From positions 29,496 to 56,863 of the forward strand of contig DAXT01000007.1 of the NCBI GenBank assembly GCA_002506535.1: 27,368 bases of DNA, given 5' to 3'. Source of the stretch: Methanothrix harundinacea (GTDB taxonomy: Archaea; Halobacteriota; Methanosarcinia; Methanotrichales; Methanotrichaceae). Within the stretch, counting starts at the first letter, position 1. Each line of letters begins with the position of its first letter. A program made the position numbers and the translations under genes. A model generated the notes under the pieces. The model did no database searches and was not told the DNA's origin. It worked only from the letters and a program-made list of their open reading frames with translations. Shown in pieces: positions 22,975 through 27,368 of the stretch.

Positions 22975-24852
22975 CTATGCTCCCAGGCCGAGGCCCGCCC
23001 TCTTTTCTGCGATCTTCTCGATCATCAGCTCCGCCGCCTTGAAGGGGTCTGGCTCCACGGCGAAGGATGCACCGACGACCCCCTCCGTCCCTTTGGTGAG
23101 GACGTTTGTGACGACAGGGCTTCCCAGGATCGGCGGTACCGTCCCCAGGACTGTGTAGACCCCGGAGGCTATGACGTAGGCGCCGATGCTGACCGCCTTC
23201 TCGCTCATCCATTCCGGGGCGGCGCCTGCGGCCGGAAGGTCGCTGATGTCCACCCCCAGGTGGTTGGCCAGGGCCGCCGCCAAGACCAGGATCCGGCTGA
23301 TGTCGACGCAGGAGCCCATGTGGAGGACTGGCGGGACCCCGAGAGACTCACAGACAGCCCGCAGGCCCGGACCCGCCTCCTTCGCCGCCTCGGGCCGGAG
23401 GAGGCCGGCCTTGGCGCAGGCGATGGCGTTGCAGCCCGTCGTCACCACCAGAACGTCGTTTTTGATCAGCTCCCGGACGAGGTTTATGTGGCCATAGTCG
23501 TGCTGGACTTTGGGGTTATTGCAGCCGACGACGGCGCCGACTCCCTTGACGGCGCCGGAGACGATGGCGTCGATGAGGGGCTTTGGGGTCCCGCCAAGAG
23601 CACCAAGAATCGCCTCGGCGCTGAAGCCGATCATGCAACCGCTCTTCTCCTTCGGTATGTTCACCCTGGCCCGGTCGCGGTTCGGATAGTTCTCGACGGC
23701 GGCCCTGACGATATCTCCGGCGATCTGGAGTGCCTTATCCTCATGGAACTCCATCCGGACCGTCCCGGGAAAGTCTGCCTTGGGGGATGTGGAGATGAAC
23801 TTGGTGTGGTAGCAGCCTGCGAGGTTTCCTAGGGCCGGCATGACGCACTGGACGTCCACCACCATCGCCTCGACGGCTCCGGTGATGATGGCGAGCTCCT
23901 GCTGGAGGAAGTTTCCTGCCGTCGGCACCCCGTGGCGCATCAGAACCTCGTTTCCTGTGCAGCAGATCCCGGAGATGGCTATCCCCTTCGCCCCCATCTT
24001 GTTCGCAAGAGCGATCATATCGGGGTCTTCGGCGGCGGCGACGATCATCTCCGAGAGGATCGGCTCGTGGCCGTGGACTATTATGTTCACCTCGTCGGCC
24101 TTCAGGACCCCCAGGTTCGATTCCGACATTATCGGCGTCGGGGTTCCGAAGAGGACGTCCTGGACGTCGGTGGCGATCATCGAGCCGCCCCAGCCGTCGG
24201 CGATGCTCGTCCGAAGGCCGTGGAGGAGGAGGTGGACCGGGTCGTTGTCGACGCCTATGTGAGTTCGGTGCATGCACTCGACGATCTCCCGGTCGATGCC
24301 CCTCGGTTCGATCCCCGCGGTCTGCCAGACCTTCTGCCTCTTGGCGGGGGCTCTCCGGGTGAACTGAATCGGTCCTGTCTGCTTTCCAAACTCCGAGAGG
24401 AGGACGTTCGCGAGCTCCAGGGCCACCTCTTCGGGGCTCCGATCTTCGGTGGATATATTGTACTCGGCGGCGAGGGCGGCTAGCTTCGCCTCGTCCTTTA
24501 TCTGATAGCTCGGGGCGTTCCCCTCGGCCATCTTCTTGAAGGCCAGGACGGCGTCCCGGGCGTGGTCGGAGTGGGCCGCGGCTCCGGCGGCGATCATCCG
24601 CAGGAGGTTTCTGGCTACGATGATGTCCGCTGTGGCGCCGCAGACCCCCTTATCTGCCCCCTCGCCGAAGGGATCGATCCTGCACGGCCCCATGTTGCAG
24701 TTGCGGCAGCATACCCCCAACTGGCCGAAGCCGCATTGTGGCTGCTGCTTATCGAAACGGTCCCAGGCGGTCTCGATCCCTGCCCGATCTGCCTCCAGGA
24801 GCATCGCCCGGGTGGCGGGATCAATGCTCTTATCGTGGACGTTCTTAGCCAT
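22975..24852 (-). CDS. cooS: Anaerobic CO dehydrogenase catalytic subunit (CooS)
   Basis: Ni-Fe CO dehydrogenase of the homodimeric CooS class: CO + H2O to CO2 + 2 H+ + 2 e-. With residues numbered from the upstream ATG (24858), Cys42 and Cys50 fit the D cluster, and Cys51, Cys54, Cys59 and Cys73 the B cluster. VHGHEP, ICCTGNE, Cys338, VVGCNNPK, TTGCNAIA and MGSCVDI fit the Ni-Fe-S C cluster, so all ligands appear present. This is the monofunctional enzyme, not the CdhA subunit of acetyl-CoA synthase. I prefer the ATG at 24852, since GAGAGGT lies 7 nt upstream of it but only 1 nt before 24858. It is first of an operon with cooF, fdhA and ferredoxins. No cooC maturation gene is in view. Confidence 0.96.
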   Translation of the reverse strand: MAKNVHDKSIDPATRAMLLEADRAGIETAWDRFDKQQPQCGFGQLGVCCRNCNMGPCRIDPFGEGADKGVCGATADIIVARNLLRMIAAGAAAHSDHARDAVLAFKKMAEGNAPSYQIKDEAKLAALAAEYNISTEDRSPEEVALELANVLLSEFGKQTGPIQFTRRAPAKRQKVWQTAGIEPRGIDREIVECMHRTHIGVDNDPVHLLLHGLRTSIADGWGGSMIATDVQDVLFGTPTPIMSESNLGVLKADEVNIIVHGHEPILSEMIVAAAEDPDMIALANKMGAKGIAISGICCTGNEVLMRHGVPTAGNFLQQELAIITGAVEAMVVDVQCVMPALGNLAGCYHTKFISTSPKADFPGTVRMEFHEDKALQIAGDIVRAAVENYPNRDRARVNIPKEKSGCMIGFSAEAILGALGGTPKPLIDAIVSGAVKGVGAVVGCNNPKVQHDYGHINLVRELIKNDVLVVTTGCNAIACAKAGLLRPEAAKEAGPGLRAVCESLGVPPVLHMGSCVDISRILVLAAALANHLGVDISDLPAAGAAPEWMSEKAVSIGAYVIASGVYTVLGTVPPILGSPVVTNVLTKGTEGVVGASFAVEPDPFKAAELMIEKIAEKRAGLGLGA

Positions 24853-24913
24853 TCTCATGACCTCTCTCGCCTTCAGGAGATTTGAAGCTGTATGACAGCA
24901 TCTAGCATAAAGG

Positions 24914-24923
24914 GGTATTTAAC
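24914..24923 (-). promoter_or_regulatory. TATA box of the cooS operon
   Basis: GTTAAATACC on the minus strand with a purine run AAAA just upstream as a BRE-like element. It predicts transcription from about 24893, a leader of about 40 nt, and the Shine-Dalgarno GAGAGGT just before the start codon. Confidence 0.55.
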
Positions 24924-25374
24924 TTTTGCCACAATTTTATTTTATTTTTACAGGTGCATATCTTTTGAATGTGATGTATCATATAGTGATAATAAGTGTT
25001 TAATGTAATTTTTATGATAAACAAGTTTGCTTTTAACGCATAACTGATCGCTCCGATCCGTTTAAATCTCGTTGAACAGAATATGTCGTCAGAGTTCAAA
25101 GATATACACTGATGTCTGGCCATAGATGGTCGCTGGTCATGTACCTTCACCAGGATCGTATTAAAAGTCTTTTGCCATCTCCCGTATCCAAAGCCCTCGG
25201 TTATCCGCTAGACCTCCTCTTGATACGTCTTCTCAAAACCCCCGATGCTCGTCGCCGAAGATTCTCGGGTGACAGAAGAGATCGGGGGCATGATCCGGGA
25301 AGGTTTTGACGAGAAAGCTTAAATGGATTCGCGAAAGAGATATGCATCAAAGAGCGAAAAGTGGGTGGTTAGTC
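24924..25374. promoter_or_regulatory. Divergent control region between cooS operon and lamin-tail gene
   Basis: About 450 nt, A/T-rich from 24920 to 25060. It contains the inverted repeat TATCA-tatag-TGATA (24977-24991), overlapping a second one, TGAT-gt-ATCA (24972-24981), so three TGAT/ATCA half-sites lie in 20 nt, about 80 nt upstream of the predicted cooS start of transcription. This could be an operator. For the plus-strand gene at 25375 an A/T-rich GCTTAAATGG lies at 25316-25325. An 82-codon minus-strand ORF (24902-25150) has no family features and is probably not a gene. Confidence 0.45.
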
Positions 25375-25791
25375 ATGAAGAACGCGAGATTAGTTCAGAT
25401 ATTGCTGCTGGCTACGGCCCTATCTTTCGGGCCGGCGGCAGCCGAAGATATAACTCCCGACGATATCATGGTGGAGATGAATGAGACGGTGATCATCACA
25501 GGCATCAGCCACGTGGTCGATGACGAATGGGTGGAGGTGGCGAACCCCGGGATGTTGAGCCAGGACTTCACCTTCTGGACCCTCATCGACGAGAACAACA
25601 ACACCTACTCCTTCCCCGAGGGGTTCGTCCTCAACCCGGGGGCGACGGTCAAGGTCCATACGACCCTGGGGAACAACACCGAGACCGATCTATTCTGGGG
25701 GCGCGAAGACCTAGTCTGGGATGATGGAGAGGTGGCGACCCTCATCGACGCGAACGGCGAGATCGCGGCCCGGTATCCAGAAACCTCCTGA
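25375..25791 (+). CDS. Secreted lamin-tail-domain-like protein (paralogue 1)
   Basis: Exported protein of 138 aa. From ATG 25375 the N-terminus is a signal peptide: MKNARLVQILLLATALSF followed by GPAAAED, with cleavage expected after the AAA. The mature part of about 115 aa is an immunoglobulin-like lamin-tail domain: DEWVEVANPG, DFTFWTLIDENNNTYSFPEG, FVLNPGATVKVHT, WDDGEVATLIDANGE. Such domains occur in archaeal extracellular proteins. The upstream frame to 25306 is open but the signal peptide fixes the start. GGTGG lies about 8 nt before it. A homologous gene begins 300 nt downstream at 26092. Confidence 0.82.
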   Translation: MKNARLVQILLLATALSFGPAAAEDITPDDIMVEMNETVIITGISHVVDDEWVEVANPGMLSQDFTFWTLIDENNNTYSFPEGFVLNPGATVKVHTTLGNNTETDLFWGREDLVWDDGEVATLIDANGEIAARYPETS

Positions 25792-26091
25792 TCGACGTTG
25801 GGGAATCGGCCCATCGTCGACGTTCTGGCGGGACAAGCAGGTTTCCGCCAGCTTCTCTCATTTCTAATTATTCTGTTCGAAATATGTCATTACATTATCA
25901 TTAAATCAGGTCAAAGCCGATTACAGTTACATATTTATGTGATATTATAACTCCAAAATAAGAGAAGTCCTAGGGACGTTATTTCTCCTATGCCGTCGAT
26001 TAATCTTCTAAACCATACGCAGACTAATGTAGAATATTTGAGATAACTTTATATCTTTTGAACTTAAGTAGGTATCCGGAGGTGTTATGAT
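25792..26091. other. A/T-rich spacer between the two lamin-tail genes
   Basis: A 300-nt spacer. TCGACGTT is repeated directly near 25793 and 25818. The rest is A/T-rich with a TACATatttATGTGA imperfect inverted repeat near 25925-25945. TATA CTTTATATC (26047-26055) and Shine-Dalgarno GGAGGTG (26078-26084) serve the downstream gene. No coding sequence is supported. Confidence 0.5.
26047..26055 (+). promoter_or_regulatory. TATA box of lamin-tail paralogue 2
   Basis: CTTTATATC lies about 25 nt upstream of the region just before GGAGGTG (26078-26084). This gives a very short leader of about 16 nt before ATG 26092. Confidence 0.65.
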
Positions 26092-26523
26092 ATGAATTCG
26101 AGTTTGATGGTGCGAGGGCTGGTCCTCATCTCGGCGTTCTTTATCTTCGCCGCCGGCCTCTCCCTGGCAGAGGACGTGGACGCCAAGATAGAAGATTGGT
26201 CGGAAGATGGTAACGGGGTTGTCATCACCAACGCCAGCTGGGCTGACGAGTGGGTAGAGATAACGAACTATGGCGACTCCGCCCAGGACCTCACGGGCTG
26301 GAGCCTGAAGGATGAGCAGAACCACACTTACGCCTTCCCCGAGGGGTTCGTTCTGGCGGCTGGGGGCTTTGTGTTGGTTCATACCGGCGTCGGCGACGAC
26401 TCGGCCAGCGACCTCTATATGAACCTGGGCAATCCGATCTGGAACAACGGCGGCGACGTCGCCACCCTGATGGACGCCGACTGGATGGTGATCTCTCAGC
26501 ATCCGGAGCCGGAAGTGGATTAG
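26092..26523 (+). CDS. Secreted lamin-tail-domain-like protein (paralogue 2)
   Basis: Paralogue of the gene at 25375: 143 aa with a signal peptide (SLMVRGLVLISAFFIFAAG then LSLAED). The mature domain aligns block by block: DEWVEITNYG, DLTGWSLKDEQNHTYAFPEG, FVLAAGGFVLVHTG, NGGDVATLMDADW. The best-shared stretch is TY-FPEGFVL. A Gly-rich, acidic mature chain and no membrane anchor suggest a released or envelope-associated protein. Start ATG 26092 is 7 nt after GGAGGTG (26078-26084). An out-of-frame ATG at 26087 gives only Met-Ile-stop. Tandem duplication is the simplest origin. Confidence 0.85.
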   Translation: MNSSLMVRGLVLISAFFIFAAGLSLAEDVDAKIEDWSEDGNGVVITNASWADEWVEITNYGDSAQDLTGWSLKDEQNHTYAFPEGFVLAAGGFVLVHTGVGDDSASDLYMNLGNPIWNNGGDVATLMDADWMVISQHPEPEVD

Positions 26524-26583
26524 AAGTATGGAGTCAGATAAAGAGCCGGATCATAAGCTGATGAAAGGCGCAGGATAGATCCG

Positions 26584-26660
26584 GTTTTAAATACTTCCGG
26601 AGTTTTCTGGGGCCTGGGACCTGGCGGGTCCCCCCGCCCGTCTCATTTTTATCGTCTTTA
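26584..26660 (+). terminator. TATA-like element followed by GC hairpin and T-rich tail
   Basis: GGCGGG-TCCC-CCCGCC (26623-26638) is a perfect 6-bp GC hairpin followed within 7 nt by ATTTTT. This resembles a terminator for the lamin-tail gene ending at 26523. A TATA-like TTTTAAATAC (26585-26594) lies one promoter length upstream of the hairpin, so the unit could instead be a very short transcript. I see no other gene between 26524 and 26807. Confidence 0.4.
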
Positions 26661-26807
26661 TCTCCCGGCCTTGAGGTTGACGGAGGAGATCGAGCTTTCA
26701 TCATCAGAAGATATAGGACAAGAGCCTTAGCCGCCCATTCTAATAGAGATCCCTCAAGCCCCGTATCATCGGGAAAGCCGTCCCGCCAAACTCATGGGAA
26801 GGAGAAC

Positions 26808-27077
26808 TCATCCTCGTTTGAAGACCGTCCTGCCGTCGTACCTGATCCTGAGGATCCGGTGGTAGGGTATCATCGTCTCTCCGAAGGTGAAGAAGGACCG
26901 GCCAAGGGAGATCTCGCTCCCCCGGATGGTGATCCTGTCATCCGTCGCCCCCCGGTGGAGGACGTCGATCTCGCACTTCTCCATATCAAGACCCCGCCAC
27001 TTGATCTCGTTCAAGATCGGCTTTGGGTGTCTTCCCTCCGGCTCGAACTCCGCCAAGATCAGATCCCCATGAATCAT
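26808..27077 (-). CDS. DUF504 (UPF0248) family protein
   Basis: Small conserved archaeal protein of 89 aa, function unknown. It shows the family pattern PILNEIKWRG, EIDVLHRGATDD, ITIRGSEI and the nearly invariant IPYHRILRIRYDG near the C-terminus. No signal or membrane segment is present. The start ATG 27077 has only a weak ribosome-binding site. The family is often encoded near RNA-processing or translation genes, and here the partial alaS lies next to it in divergent orientation. Confidence 0.87.
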   Translation of the reverse strand: MIHGDLILAEFEPEGRHPKPILNEIKWRGLDMEKCEIDVLHRGATDDRITIRGSEISLGRSFFTFGETMIPYHRILRIRYDGRTVFKRG

Positions 27078-27213
27078 CTTCTCTAAGTTATCTTATCTAA
27101 GTCATCTCCTTCTCCTTCTTTCGCTCCTCCTATTTTTCACCAGCCCTTGAGAAAGCCTTTTAGGGAACCGGGCCTTTCGTCCTCTCATTGCCTTTACATC
27201 GGACTTGATCGCC

Positions 27214-27368
27214 ATGTTCCCCGAGGACGCTTACAATCTGGACTTCTTCAAAGAGGAGGGGTTTATCCGGAAGAGCTGCGATAAGTGCGGCGGCCGGTTC
27301 TGGACGAGGGACCCCTCCAGGACCACCTGTGGAGACCCTCCCTGCGACCCCTACACCTTCATAGGGTC
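27214..27368 (+). CDS. alaS: Alanyl-tRNA synthetase, N-terminal part (cut by edge)
   Basis: Charges tRNA-Ala. The first 51 codons match the archaeal AlaS N-terminus: Y-LDFFKEEGFIRKSCDKCGG, then WTRDPSRTTCGDPPCD, then YTFIG. The two CxxC-like pairs form the zinc-ribbon leader domain specific to archaeal AlaS. The remainder lies to the right of the window. The ATG at 27214 is the best start. An in-frame TTG nine bases upstream is possible. A TTTTAGG sequence near 27157-27163 may be its promoter element. Confidence 0.93.
   Translation, partial: MFPEDAYNLDFFKEEGFIRKSCDKCGGRFWTRDPSRTTCGDPPCDPYTFIG

Noticed and set aside
24902..25150. 82-codon minus-strand ORF overlapping the cooS promoter
   Set aside because: A/T-rich composition with no domain or family features, no ribosome-binding site, and it contains the TATA box and inverted repeats of the cooS control region.
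1..27368. CRISPR arrays, insertion sequences, rRNA genes or prophage genes
   Set aside because: No regularly spaced repeats, transposase motifs, terminal inverted repeats or rRNA signatures were seen on reading both strands.

Overview
This window looks like a chromosome segment from a high-GC methanogenic archaeon of the order Methanosarcinales, most like Methanothrix (Methanosaeta). That placement is inferred from gene content, not from a database search. The supporting genes are a partial MC1 chromosomal protein, a methanofuran-biosynthesis kinase (MfnE type), an archaeal DGGGP synthase, a two-repeat EndA, DTD2, an archaeal-type GluRS and AlaS, a CooS-type CO dehydrogenase, and TATA-box promoters, several of which fit leaderless transcripts.

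Left part (1-9800). MC1 (cut by the edge) diverges from a CysC-like P-loop kinase. Next come a GAPDH-like protein, the tRNA-splicing endonuclease and a TPR protein on the plus strand. A minus-strand unit holds mfnE, a 55-aa zinc-ribbon protein (overlap ATGA), aEF-1beta and tRNA-Ala(CGC). Plus-strand genes follow: a Nudix hydrolase, gltX with a degenerate HIGH motif, a HicA/HicB pair, a small membrane protein and a small zinc-motif protein. A UbiA-family lipid enzyme faces them on the minus strand.

Middle part (9900-18700). A 186-aa protein of unknown function starts at a TTG behind a very strong Shine-Dalgarno. On the minus strand are an MDR-type zinc dehydrogenase followed by a TrpD-fold phosphoribosyltransferase that lacks the anthranilate-site Asn, a tandem-HTH regulator overlapping dtdA, purB followed by a metallo-beta-lactamase-fold hydrolase, and a WrbA-type flavoprotein. 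The gap between wrbA and purB carries three closely spaced perfect hairpins, one with a GAAA tetraloop. Downstream of the methyltransferase lies a frameshifted C-terminal remnant of an MntP-like manganese exporter.

Right part (18690-24860) is the most interesting region. It is a tight minus-strand operon: cooS, a CooF-like polyferredoxin, a Cys-type formate dehydrogenase catalytic subunit, two further ferredoxin-like proteins, and a SAM methyltransferase with an unusual start (AUU or a one-base frameshift). No hydrogenase and no F420-binding FdhB is present in the window. The set therefore suggests direct electron transfer between CO oxidation and CO2/formate, or a ferredoxin-fed CO2 reductase. 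This is inference from gene order.

Right edge (25300-27368). Two paralogous secreted lamin-tail-domain-like proteins, a DUF504 protein, and the first 51 codons of alaS.
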